In this document: positions 33,878-42,283 of the stretch, piece by piece | How the letters are laid out: every line of letters begins with the position of its first letter | Numbering within the stretch: position 1 is the stretch's first letter | NCBI RefSeq assembly: GCF_020012125.1 | Contig: NZ_JAIFAG010000001.1 | Location: 3,596,001 to 3,660,000 of the forward strand | From: Hymenobacter psoromatis | GTDB lineage: Bacteria > Bacteroidota > Bacteroidia > Cytophagales > Hymenobacteraceae | Length of the DNA stretch: 64,000 nt | Reading direction: 5' to 3' | Notes under the pieces: generated by a model | Told to the model about the DNA's origin: nothing | Databases searched by the model: none | What the model saw: only the letters and a program-made list of their open reading frames with translations | Program-made: the position numbers and the translations under genes

Positions 33878-34816
33878 ATGCCGCTTCCCTCTTCCGTCAC
33901 CGTGCACGCGCCGGCCACCATTGCCAACGTTGGCTGCGGCTTCGATGTGCTGGGCCTATGCCTCACCGCGCCCTACGATATTGTGCACCTAACGCGCCGC
34001 GACCAGCCGGGCCTCGTCATTCGGCACCTCGACGACTACGACCTGCCCCTCGACCCCAACCGCAACGTGGCCGGCGCGGCCCTGCTGGCGCTGTTGCGCG
34101 CCGTGCCCGAGCCGCTGGGCTTTGAGGTGACCATTACCAAGGGCATTCGGCCGGGCAGCGGCATTGGCAGCAGCGCGGCCAGCGCGGCGGGCGCGGTGGT
34201 GGCGGCCAATGCGCTGCTGGGCAATCGGTTTTCGCACAAAGAGCTGATTGACATGGCGATGTATGGCGAGGCGGTGGCCTCGGGCGTGCGCCACGCCGAC
34301 AATATTGCGCCGGCCATTTGCGGCGGTTTCACGCTGGTGCGGGCGGTGCAGCCGGCGCTCGATGTGGTGGCCCTACCCCCCCCGCCGCTGTGGGTGGCCG
34401 TGGTGCACCCGCAGTTTGAGGTGAAGACCAAGGAGGCCCGCGCCGTGCTACCCACCTCGGTGCCGCTGAGCCTGGCCGTGCGGCAGTGGGCCAATGTGGG
34501 CGGCCTGGTGGCCGGCTTTCTCACCCACGATAACGAGCTGATTAGCCGCGCCCTAGAAGACTACATTGTGGAGCCGGCCCGCGCCTCGCTCATCCCCGGC
34601 CTGGGCGATGCCAAGCGGCTAGCGCTGGAAGCCGGCGCGCTGGGCGGCGGCATTTCGGGTTCGGGGCCGTCGATTTTTATGCTCAACAAAGACGAGGCCA
34701 CGGCCCACGCCGCCGCCGAGGCGATGGGCAGCGTGTACCGCAAAATGGGCATCGATTTTCACCTGCACGTGGGACCGATTGCGGGCCAGGGCGCGCGGGT
34801 CGTTTCGTCGGAGTAG
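33878..34816 (+). CDS. thrB: Homoserine kinase
   Basis: The GHMP kinase phosphorylates homoserine. The 312-residue product starts VTVHAPATIANVGCGFDVLGLCL, has GIRPGSGIGSSAASAAGAVVAANALLG, the ATP-binding Ser/Gly-rich loop, EAVASGVRHADNIAPAICGGF, and GGGISGSGPSIFML, the GHMP C-terminal motif. I chose ATG at 33878; an upstream start at 33794 would read through the repeat. It is the middle gene of the thr operon. Confidence 0.96.
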   Translation: MPLPSSVTVHAPATIANVGCGFDVLGLCLTAPYDIVHLTRRDQPGLVIRHLDDYDLPLDPNRNVAGAALLALLRAVPEPLGFEVTITKGIRPGSGIGSSAASAAGAVVAANALLGNRFSHKELIDMAMYGEAVASGVRHADNIAPAICGGFTLVRAVQPALDVVALPPPPLWVAVVHPQFEVKTKEARAVLPTSVPLSLAVRQWANVGGLVAGFLTHDNELISRALEDYIVEPARASLIPGLGDAKRLALEAGALGGGISGSGPSIFMLNKDEATAHAAAEAMGSVYRKMGIDFHLHVGPIAGQGARVVSSE

Positions 34817-34825
34817 CAGATAACC

Positions 34826-34957
34826 AAAGTCGTCTGTCATTGCGAGCGCAACGAAGTGGAGCGCGGCAATCTTTCCTTCACGGCAGGCATACTAATCCAA
34901 CGATTAGGAAGGATTGCCGCGCTCCACTTCGTTGCGCTCGCAATGACAGACGACTTT
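34826..34957. repeat. Inverted repeat, family I, between thrB and thrC
   Basis: Forty-six-base arms (AAAGTCGTCTGTCATTGCG...GGCAATC) are exact complements around about 40 bases. It would form a strong stem in a thrABC mRNA. Confidence 0.9.
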
Positions 34958-34974
34958 TAAGCATTAAACACGCT

Positions 34975-36267
34975 ATGCAGTATTACAGCCTCAATCGCCA
35001 GTCGCCGCCCGTTGATTTTCGGGCGGCTACCATTGCCGGGCAGGCGCCTGATGGCGGCCTGTATTTCCCCGAAACCATCCCGCAGTTTTCGGCGGAATTT
35101 CTAAAATCCCTACCCCTGCTTTCGCGGGCCGACATCGCCTATACCGTAATGCAGCCCTACGTGGGCGACACGATTTCGGAAGCCGACCTGCGCCGCATCT
35201 GCGCCGAAACGGTCGATTTTGAGTTTCCACTGGTACCAATTACCGAACATATCGGGACGCTGGAGCTGTTTCACGGGCCCACGCTGGCGTTTAAGGACGT
35301 GGGGGCGCGGTTTATGAGCCGCTGCCTGGGTTATTTTTCGCGGGGCGAAAGCCAAATCGTAACGGTGCTGGTGGCTACTTCCGGCGATACGGGCGGGGCC
35401 GTGGCGCACGGCTTTTTGGGCGTGCCGGGCGTAGAGGTGGTCATTCTCTACCCCTCGGGCAAGGTGAGCCCGTTGCAGGAATTGCAGCTCACTACGCTGG
35501 GCCAAAATATTACGGCCCTGGAAGTTAGCGGTAACTTCGACGACTGCCAGCGGCTGGTAAAGCAAGCCTTTTTGGATGAAGAATTGACCAGCCGGCGCAC
35601 GCTCACCTCGGCCAATAGCATCAACGTGGCGCGCTGGCTGCCGCAGCAGTTGTACTACTTGTTTGCGATGCAGCAGTGGGTGCCGGCCGCGCCGCCGGTT
35701 ATCGCGGTACCGAGCGGCAACTTCGGCAACCTGTGCGCCGGGCTGCTGGCCCACGCCTCGGGGCTGCCAGTGGACCGCTTCATCGCGGCCTGCAACGCCA
35801 ACGACGCGGGCGCCGAGTACCTGCGCACGGCCATCTTTACGCCCAAAACGGCGGTCCCTACCCTCTCCAACGCGATGGACGTGGGTCACCCCAGCAACTT
35901 CGTGCGTATTCTCGAACTATTTGAGCATGAGTACGCTACTATTCGCCAGCTGCTGAGCGGCTACACGGTGAGCGACGCCGACACCAGCGCCACCATCCGG
36001 CGCGTGGAGGCAGCGCGCGGCTACCTGCTCGACCCGCACGGCGCAGTGGCGTTTTTTGCGCTGGAAAACTATTTACAAGAGTACCCGGCCGCCGCGGGCT
36101 TCCTGCTGGCCACGGCCCACCCGGTGAAGTTTTCGGAGGTAGTCGAGCCGCTCATTGGGCGGAAGATTGAGCTGCCGGCCGCCCTGCATTATTTATTGGA
36201 AAAGCCTAAGCAAAGCATTGCCTTGCAGCCTACCTATGAGGCATTGCGCGAGTGGCTACTGAAGTAG
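34975..36267 (+). CDS. thrC: Threonine synthase
   Basis: This PLP enzyme converts phosphohomoserine to threonine. The 430-residue product has APDGGLYFPETIPQF, ELFHGPTLAFKDVGARFMSRCL with the PLP lysine in the F-K-D motif, VLVATSGDTGGAVAHGF, VVILYPSGKVSPLQELQLTTLG, and VPSGNFGNLCAGLLA. ATG at 34975 is chosen. The short threonine synthase form is typical of Bacteroidota. It closes the operon; no terminator is evident in the next 40 bases except a weak GTCAT repeat. Confidence 0.96.
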   Translation: MQYYSLNRQSPPVDFRAATIAGQAPDGGLYFPETIPQFSAEFLKSLPLLSRADIAYTVMQPYVGDTISEADLRRICAETVDFEFPLVPITEHIGTLELFHGPTLAFKDVGARFMSRCLGYFSRGESQIVTVLVATSGDTGGAVAHGFLGVPGVEVVILYPSGKVSPLQELQLTTLGQNITALEVSGNFDDCQRLVKQAFLDEELTSRRTLTSANSINVARWLPQQLYYLFAMQQWVPAAPPVIAVPSGNFGNLCAGLLAHASGLPVDRFIAACNANDAGAEYLRTAIFTPKTAVPTLSNAMDVGHPSNFVRILELFEHEYATIRQLLSGYTVSDADTSATIRRVEAARGYLLDPHGAVAFFALENYLQEYPAAAGFLLATAHPVKFSEVVEPLIGRKIELPAALHYLLEKPKQSIALQPTYEALREWLLK

Positions 36268-36406
36268 CTTTCGTGTCATAGTGAGGATAGCGAGGCGATG
36301 ACATTAGAAGGAGTCGTTTGGGTTTCGTTTTGATACAATTACCGCGCTTTGCTCGCATTGGTAGGGTAGGCCGCAACCTTCGCCAGGCCAAAGTAGTTGG
36401 CGCAGT

Positions 36407-37096
36407 ATGATTTTGTCGAGAATCAAATTTCTCCTACCCCCCTTATTGGTGCTGGCCGCCTGCCGGCCCGACCAGGTAAGGCACTTGCCCGGCACCAAGC
36501 AAATAGCCGAGGAAACCGCCAACTGGGAAGCTATTCGCATCATGCCCGTTGATTTGCTGCACGCCACGCGCTGGGCCGGCGACTCGCTCACGGCCTATGC
36601 CGACACGCTGCTGCGCCGCACCCTGGCCCGCGAGCTAAAAAAGGACATGCTGCTGCAAGCGGCCGCTTTCTGCCGTCCCCAATCGTATCCGCAGGTCGAT
36701 TCAATGGCGCGAAAGTGGCATGCCAACCCGCACCGGGCCGAGTGGCAGACCCCGACGGCCAGCGCCACGCCGGCCGCCATTGCCGCCGCCGGCCTGCGGC
36801 CCGACACCATGCGCCTGATTGGCCGCCCGGCCTTGGATACGTTCTACTACCAGCGGCCTATCACCCTGAGCAACAGCCTATGCCTGCGCTGTCACGGCCA
36901 GCCGGGCCGCGACCTGACGCTGGCCGAAGCCAAGACCCTGCAACAGCAGTACCCCGGCCTGAAGGCGGTGGGCCGGCAGCCGGGCGAGGTGCTTGGGGCC
37001 TGGCAGCTCACGCTGGACCGCAGCGGCGTGGCCGAGTTTTACACTATGAAAACCCGCAAGAAATGGAAAGAACACAAGATGCCCAAGCTGTTTTGA
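36407..37096 (+). CDS. Lipoprotein with single heme-c motif (Tll0287/DUF3365-like)
   Basis: The 229-residue product has a lipobox (LVLAACRPD) and a Tll0287-like domain (formerly DUF3365) with WQTPTASATPAAIAAAGL, FYYQRPITLSNSLCLRCHGQPGRDLT with one CxxCH heme site, and GEVLGAWQLTLDR. Such proteins are periplasmic heme sensors or electron carriers. It stands alone between thrC and the FAD oxidoreductase. The ATG follows a promoterless-looking 139-base gap. Confidence 0.82.
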   Translation: MILSRIKFLLPPLLVLAACRPDQVRHLPGTKQIAEETANWEAIRIMPVDLLHATRWAGDSLTAYADTLLRRTLARELKKDMLLQAAAFCRPQSYPQVDSMARKWHANPHRAEWQTPTASATPAAIAAAGLRPDTMRLIGRPALDTFYYQRPITLSNSLCLRCHGQPGRDLTLAEAKTLQQQYPGLKAVGRQPGEVLGAWQLTLDRSGVAEFYTMKTRKKWKEHKMPKLF

Positions 37097-37222
37097 GCGT
37101 GGGTGAGCCACTCAGTATGAAAGCCCGATTAATTTTTTGGCTATAATCTTCATTTTAGTAGCTTGATAATTACTTCATTTCGTAAGGGATAGTGTTCAGT
37201 TGACCCGAAGTTGTTTGTAGTG

Positions 37223-38488
37223 ATGAATAGTAGTGAGCCTATTGTGATTATTGGGGCGGGCATGGCCGGGCTGGCCTGTGCTACCTGGCTGCACCGGGCG
37301 GGCCGGCCGGTGCTAGTGGTCGAAGCCGCCGAGGCCGTGGGCGGCCGGGTTCGCACCGACCTCACGCCCGATGGCTTCCGGCTCGACCGGGGCTTCCAGA
37401 TTTTGCTGACCAACTATCCCGAGGCCCGGCGCATGTTTGACTATGGGGAGTTGAATTTGCAGACGTTTCGCTCGGGGGCCGTCATCCGGCTGGCCGATGG
37501 GCAAGAAACGGTGCTTGAAAACCCGCTGCACGCGCCGCTCATGGCCTTTGCGGCGCTGGCCTCGCCTATTGGCACCCTAAAGGATAAGATTTTGATTGGC
37601 AAGCTAGTAGCACAACTAGCGGGCCGCCCGCCCGCGCAGCTGCTGGCTCAGCCTAGCGTGACGACCCTGGCTTACCTGCGCCGCTACGGCTGGAGCGAGC
37701 AGATTATCGACTCGTTCTTCCGGCCCTTTTTCGGCGGCGTGTACCTGGACCGCGAATTAAACACGGCTAGTAATTTCTTTGAGTTTGTTTTTCAGCAGTT
37801 TATGCAGGGTTCGGCCGCGCTGCCAGCGCTGGGTATTCAGGAGTTGCCCAATCAACTGGCGAGTCGCCTGCCGGCCGGCACCATCCGCCTGAACGCGGCC
37901 GTGGCGACCGTGGCCGAGGGCGGCCGCTTGGTGCACCTGGCCAATGGCGAGACGCTGGCCGCCGCCGCCGTGGTGCTGGCTACCGATGGGCCGGCCGCCG
38001 CGCGCCTGCTCGGGGCCGACCTGCCCGCCCCTACCCCCCCTGCCGCTCTGCCCACCACCTGCACGTATTTTGCTACGGCCGGGCGCGCTCCCAGCCACGG
38101 CCATCGCCTGCTGCACCTCAATGCCCGGCCCGACGCGCTGGCGCACAACGTCGCCTTTCCGGCCGAGGTGTGCCCGGCGCTGGCCCCCGCCGGCCAGGGC
38201 CTGGTATCGGTAAGCACCCACGGCGAGCACGGCTTGTCGGAAGAAGCCCTAACAGCACGGCTACGCCAGGAACTAGTGGTCTGGTTTGGGCCAATGGCCC
38301 ACATGTGGCGGCACTTGCGTACCTATCGCATCGAGCAGGCGCTACCCGTGTACGCGCCCGGCCAGCCCGTGCAGCAGGAATTAAAGCTAAGTGATACGCT
38401 CTTTCGCTGCGGCGACTGGGTGAGCTACCCCTCCCTTAATGCCGCGCTGGGAACCGGCCGGCAAGTGGCGGAGATGATTCTGGGTTAA
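37223..38488 (+). CDS. FAD-dependent amine-oxidase-type oxidoreductase
   Basis: The 421-residue product begins IVIIGAGMAGLACATWLHRAGRPVLVVEAAEAVGGRVRTD, a Rossmann FAD fold with GxGxxG and the GGR-x-T/R motif of amine oxidases and phytoene desaturase-like enzymes. It has a middle helical domain (FFRPFFGGVYLDREL) and a C-terminal FAD closure (LFRCGDWVSYPSLNAALGTGRQVAEMI). The G-D segment is as in protoporphyrinogen-oxidase-like proteins. Substrate is unknown. ATG at 37223 is preferred over 37211. Confidence 0.85.
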   Translation: MNSSEPIVIIGAGMAGLACATWLHRAGRPVLVVEAAEAVGGRVRTDLTPDGFRLDRGFQILLTNYPEARRMFDYGELNLQTFRSGAVIRLADGQETVLENPLHAPLMAFAALASPIGTLKDKILIGKLVAQLAGRPPAQLLAQPSVTTLAYLRRYGWSEQIIDSFFRPFFGGVYLDRELNTASNFFEFVFQQFMQGSAALPALGIQELPNQLASRLPAGTIRLNAAVATVAEGGRLVHLANGETLAAAAVVLATDGPAAARLLGADLPAPTPPAALPTTCTYFATAGRAPSHGHRLLHLNARPDALAHNVAFPAEVCPALAPAGQGLVSVSTHGEHGLSEEALTARLRQELVVWFGPMAHMWRHLRTYRIEQALPVYAPGQPVQQELKLSDTLFRCGDWVSYPSLNAALGTGRQVAEMILG

Positions 38489-38547
38489 ACTACTTGTCAT
38501 GGCGAGCATGTTGCGCATCAAGTAAGGACAACTGGCTCTGCCCGAAC

Positions 38548-39438
38548 TCACACCAAGGCAACTAGTGCTTGCAACAGCGGTGCGGGCCGCTCGGCCAGGT
38601 AGGCCACGCACTGCGTGAGCAATACGTTTTCGCCGCCGGCCACGCGCAAGGGGCGGGCTACTACCCCCGGCACCTGGCTCAGGTCGAAAAACGAGGGCAC
38701 AAAGGCCACGCCCAGGCCCAGGCGCACGAGGTTGCTGAGCAATTCCAGCGACGAAACTTCCTGCACGATGGCCCCGCGCCGGCTAAAGCCGGCCTGCTGG
38801 CAGAGGTGCTCAATCTCATCATAGACCGGGTGTAGCGCACGGCTGATTTCCACCCACTTTTCGTGGGCCAGGGCTTCGAGCGGCACTTCGGGCAGAGAGG
38901 CTAGCCGATGGGCGAGGGGTAGGGCCACCTGCAGGCCACCCTGGCCGAAGGGCCGGGCCGCCAGCTCATCGTGCAATAGCGGCAACATAGTCAGCCCCAG
39001 CGCGATGCGCCCGGCTACCAGCGCCTCCTGCACTGCCCGGAACGTGGGCAGCTCGTGCAGGTGAAACTGCACGTCGGGAAAGCTTGCGTTGAAGCGCTGC
39101 ACGATACCTACCAGGCGGTCGGGCCGCAGCAGTTGGTAGTAGCCTAGCTCCACGGTTTTTTGCCGCGAGCCCAGGCGGCGCACATTTTCCACGGCCTGCT
39201 GGCTGAGGTGCAGCAGGTGCTGCGCCTCGGCTAGAAAAGCGGTACCGGCCTCGGTAAGCACCACCCGGCGCTGGCGGGTGCGCTGCTGATGGTCAAATAA
39301 CTCTACCCCCAACTCGCTCTCCAGCAGTTGAATCTGCTGGCTGAGCGCGGGCTGCGATACGCACAGCTTGATGGCCGCCCGGCCGTAGTGCCGCTCGGCG
39401 GCTACCTCAGCAAAGTATCGAAGCTGGCGCAGTTCCAT
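38548..39438 (-). CDS. LysR-family transcriptional regulator
   Basis: The 296-residue product begins MELRQLRYFAEVAAERHYGRAA, the LysR winged helix-turn-helix (SQPALSQQIQLLESELGVELFDH), and a linker helix. A type-2 periplasmic-binding fold follows (GYYQLLRPDRLVGIVQRFNASFPDVQFHL). It is transcribed away from hppD, so it is the likely regulator of the tyrosine/homogentisate genes. The effector cannot be told from sequence. Start is ATG at 39436-39438. The 177-base divergent gap holds a family II repeat (39548-39586). Confidence 0.9.
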   Translation of the reverse strand: MELRQLRYFAEVAAERHYGRAAIKLCVSQPALSQQIQLLESELGVELFDHQQRTRQRRVVLTEAGTAFLAEAQHLLHLSQQAVENVRRLGSRQKTVELGYYQLLRPDRLVGIVQRFNASFPDVQFHLHELPTFRAVQEALVAGRIALGLTMLPLLHDELAARPFGQGGLQVALPLAHRLASLPEVPLEALAHEKWVEISRALHPVYDEIEHLCQQAGFSRRGAIVQEVSSLELLSNLVRLGLGVAFVPSFFDLSQVPGVVARPLRVAGGENVLLTQCVAYLAERPAPLLQALVALV

Positions 39439-39547
39439 AGCCGCAAAGGTCAATAAGAAATTCTTATCGGCGTCATTGGAAATGAGTATTGGCCAAGTTG
39501 ACTAACAAGTGTTAGTATTGCGTATCAAATTAAGCTTGATTGTTTGA

Positions 39548-39586
39548 GAGAACGTCATGCTGAGCTTGCCGAAGCATGACGTTCTC
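39548..39586. repeat. Inverted repeat, family II, short form
   Basis: GAGAACGTCATGC and its complement flank TGAGCTTGCCGAA. The same words recur in the longer copies at 49249 and 56729. It lies 30 bases before hppD and may mask or replace an operator. Confidence 0.8.
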
Positions 39587-39615
39587 CACAGTTTTATATC
39601 CCACCTCACTTACTT

Positions 39616-40746
39616 ATGGAAACCCTCGTCGCCCAGGCGCTTCAGCAGCGCGCTACTACCGATTTCCTACCCCTGCTCGGGACGGACTACCTCGAATTTT
39701 ACGTGGGTAATGCCAAGCAGGCGGCCTACTACTACAAGGCGGCCTTTGGCTTTCAAACGGTAGCCTATGCCGGCCCCGAAACCGGGGTGCGCGACCGCGC
39801 CAGCTATGTGGTGCAGCAGGGCAAAATCCGGCTGGTGCTGACTACGGCCATGCACTCAGACCACGTAATCAGTGAGCATGTAAAACAGCACGGCGACGGC
39901 GTTAAAATCCTGGCCCTGTGGGTAGATGACGCTTTTGAGAGCTATGAGAAAACCATGAGCCGCGGCGCGCGCAGCTACCAGGAGCCCCGCGTGCTCACCG
40001 ATGAGTTTGGCGAGGTGCGCACGGCCGGAATCTATACCTACGGCGAGACGATACACTTATTTGTGGAGCGCAAAAACTACCACGGCGCGTTCCTGCCGGG
40101 CTACGTGGCCCACACTTCCAGCTTCAACCCGCCGGCCGCCGGCCTGCAATACGTGGACCACTGCGTGGGCAACGTGGGCTGGAACCGCATGAACGAAACC
40201 GTGCGCTGGTACGAGGACGTAATGGGCTTTACTAACATCCTAAGCTTTGATGATAAGCAGATTACGACCGAATATTCGGCCCTGATGAGCAAGGTAATGA
40301 GCACCGGCAACGGCTTCGTAAAATTCCCCATCAACGAGCCGGCTGAGGGTAAGAAAAAGTCGCAGATTGAGGAATACCTGACTTTTTACGAGGGCGAGGG
40401 CGTGCAGCACATCGCGGTGGCAACCAACGACATTATCAGCACGGTGCGCGAGCTGAAAAGCCGCGGCGTGGAGTTTTTGAATACCCCCGATAGCTACTAC
40501 GACAACCTGCGGGCGCACGTCGGCGACATTGACGAGGACGTGGAGGCATTGCGCGCCCTGCGCATCATGGCCGACCGCGATGAGGAGGGCTACCTGCTCC
40601 AGATTTTCACCAAGCCCGTGGAGGACCGCCCCACGGTATTCTTTGAAATCATTCAGCGCAAAGGGGCCAAAAGCTTCGGCGCGGGCAATTTTAAAGCCTT
40701 GTTTGAGAGCTTGGAACGCGAGCAGGACCGGCGGGGAAATTTGTAA
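39616..40746 (+). CDS. hppD: 4-hydroxyphenylpyruvate dioxygenase
   Basis: The enzyme converts 4-hydroxyphenylpyruvate to homogentisate in tyrosine breakdown. The 376-residue product has two vicinal-oxygen-chelate halves: DYLEFYVGNAKQAAYYYKAAFGF and QYVDHCVGNV. The iron ligands are His in VDHCV, His in VQHIAVATND, and Glu in VFFEIIQRKG. The C-terminal GAGNFKALFESLEREQDRRGNL is typical. Start is ATG; hmgA follows after a repeat. Confidence 0.96.
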   Translation: METLVAQALQQRATTDFLPLLGTDYLEFYVGNAKQAAYYYKAAFGFQTVAYAGPETGVRDRASYVVQQGKIRLVLTTAMHSDHVISEHVKQHGDGVKILALWVDDAFESYEKTMSRGARSYQEPRVLTDEFGEVRTAGIYTYGETIHLFVERKNYHGAFLPGYVAHTSSFNPPAAGLQYVDHCVGNVGWNRMNETVRWYEDVMGFTNILSFDDKQITTEYSALMSKVMSTGNGFVKFPINEPAEGKKKSQIEEYLTFYEGEGVQHIAVATNDIISTVRELKSRGVEFLNTPDSYYDNLRAHVGDIDEDVEALRALRIMADRDEEGYLLQIFTKPVEDRPTVFFEIIQRKGAKSFGAGNFKALFESLEREQDRRGNL

Positions 40747-40750
40747 TTTC

Positions 40751-40845
40751 CCGTCATTGCGAGCGCAGCGCGGCAATCGCTCCCGAATGATACTCGCGCC
40801 AGTCGTTCAGATGCGATTGCCGCGCTGCGCTCGCAATGGCAGATG
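40751..40845. repeat. Inverted repeat, family I, between hppD and hmgA
   Basis: CCGTCATTGCGAGCGCAGCG and adjoining CGGCAATCGC face the complement 30 bases on, with one or two mismatches. It starts five bases after the hppD stop. Confidence 0.85.
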
Positions 40846-40883
40846 GTTTCATATATCCCTACCCCCTTCTAAATTCAATCCGA

Positions 40884-42092
40884 ATGCCTATCTACCACAA
40901 GCTTGGCCGGCTGCCGCACACGCGCCACACGGTATTTGAAAAGCCAGGCGGCGGGCTGTATTATGAGCAACTGTTCGGCACCATCGGCTTCGAGGGGATG
41001 TCGTCGTTGATGTACCATTTGCGGCGGCCCACGGCGGTAAAGGATATTTTGGGTGAGACGGATTTGACGCCCAAAATCGCGGTGGCGAAGAGCATTAAAG
41101 CGCGGCTGCTCAAAGGGTTTGAGCAGCCGGCGCAGGATGATTACTTGCAGGCGCGCACGCCCATTCTGGTCAATGGCGACGTGCATATTTCGCTGGCCGC
41201 GCCGCGCCACTCGCTCACGGAATACTTTTATAAAAATGCCGATGCCGATGAGCTGCTTTTCGTGCACAAAGGGGGGGGTAGGCTACGCACGCAGCTCGGT
41301 ACTATCGCGTTTGAGCCGGGTGACTACCTACTGATTCCGCGCGGCATTATTTACCAAATTGCGTTTGATTCGGCGGATAACCGGCTGCTCGTCGTGGAGT
41401 CGTTTCACCCGGTGCATACCCCCAAGCGCTACCGCAATCATTTTGGTCAGCTGCTGGAGCACGCGCCGTATTCGGAGCGCGACTACAAGCTGCCCACCGA
41501 ACTGGAAACGCACGATGAAACGGGTGATTTTATCGTAAAAATCAAGAAGCAAGGCGTACTACACGAGTTGCTGTACCCCTCGCACCCGTTCGACGTGGTG
41601 GGCTGGGATGGGTATAATTATCCTTACGGGATGAATATCCGGGATTTTCAGCCCATCACGGGCAAGGTGCACCAGCCGCCTCCCGTGCATCAGCAGTTCG
41701 AGACTTCGGCGTTCGTGGTGTGCTCATTCGTGCCGCGGCTGTTCGACTACCATCCGCAGGCGATTCCGGCTCCTTATCACCATTCCAATATCGATTCCGA
41801 CGAGCTGCTGTACTACGTGGACGGCAACTTTATGTCGCGCAACAACATCGCGCAGGGCCACCTCACGCTGCACCCCGGCGGCATTCCGCACGGCCCCGCG
41901 CCGGGCGCTTACGAGCGCAGCATCGGCAAAACCGGCACCGACGAGTGGGCCGTGATGATTGATACCTTCCGCCCGCTCATGCTGACCGAGGCGGCCCTGA
42001 AACTCGATGACGGCCAGTACTATAAGTCGTGGCTGGAACCTGATAGCCCAGCCACTGCTACCCCCGACCAGCGGCTTGAACGCATCGAATAA
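40884..42092 (+). CDS. hmgA: Homogentisate 1,2-dioxygenase
   Basis: The enzyme opens the homogentisate ring. The 402-residue product begins MPIYHKLGRLPHTRHTVFEK, has HEFLYPSHPF-like HELLYPSHPFDVVGWDGYNYPY, then PYHHSNIDSDELLYYVDGNF with His and Glu iron ligands and GIPHGP with the second His, as in cupin homogentisate dioxygenases. The ATG at 40884 fits the family; the longer reading to 40836 runs into the repeat. It follows hppD, completing two successive steps. Codons for VHKGGGRLRT lie on a run of nine G. Confidence 0.92.
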   Translation: MPIYHKLGRLPHTRHTVFEKPGGGLYYEQLFGTIGFEGMSSLMYHLRRPTAVKDILGETDLTPKIAVAKSIKARLLKGFEQPAQDDYLQARTPILVNGDVHISLAAPRHSLTEYFYKNADADELLFVHKGGGRLRTQLGTIAFEPGDYLLIPRGIIYQIAFDSADNRLLVVESFHPVHTPKRYRNHFGQLLEHAPYSERDYKLPTELETHDETGDFIVKIKKQGVLHELLYPSHPFDVVGWDGYNYPYGMNIRDFQPITGKVHQPPPVHQQFETSAFVVCSFVPRLFDYHPQAIPAPYHHSNIDSDELLYYVDGNFMSRNNIAQGHLTLHPGGIPHGPAPGAYERSIGKTGTDEWAVMIDTFRPLMLTEAALKLDDGQYYKSWLEPDSPATATPDQRLERIE

Positions 42093-42283
42093 CCTACCCT
42101 GTTTCCCCACCCTGCTCCTACCCCCGCGGCACGGGCCGGCCCTCTCGGCCGGCCCGTTTTGGTGGGCGGGCGGCCCAAACCAACGGCTGGCCTTACCTTC
42201 GGCGCAGCCTGTGTAATAAATAGACGGTTTAAGATAGCGCTGCCTATCTAAGCGTTTTCTCAGGTGCGACCAACTTCGACACT

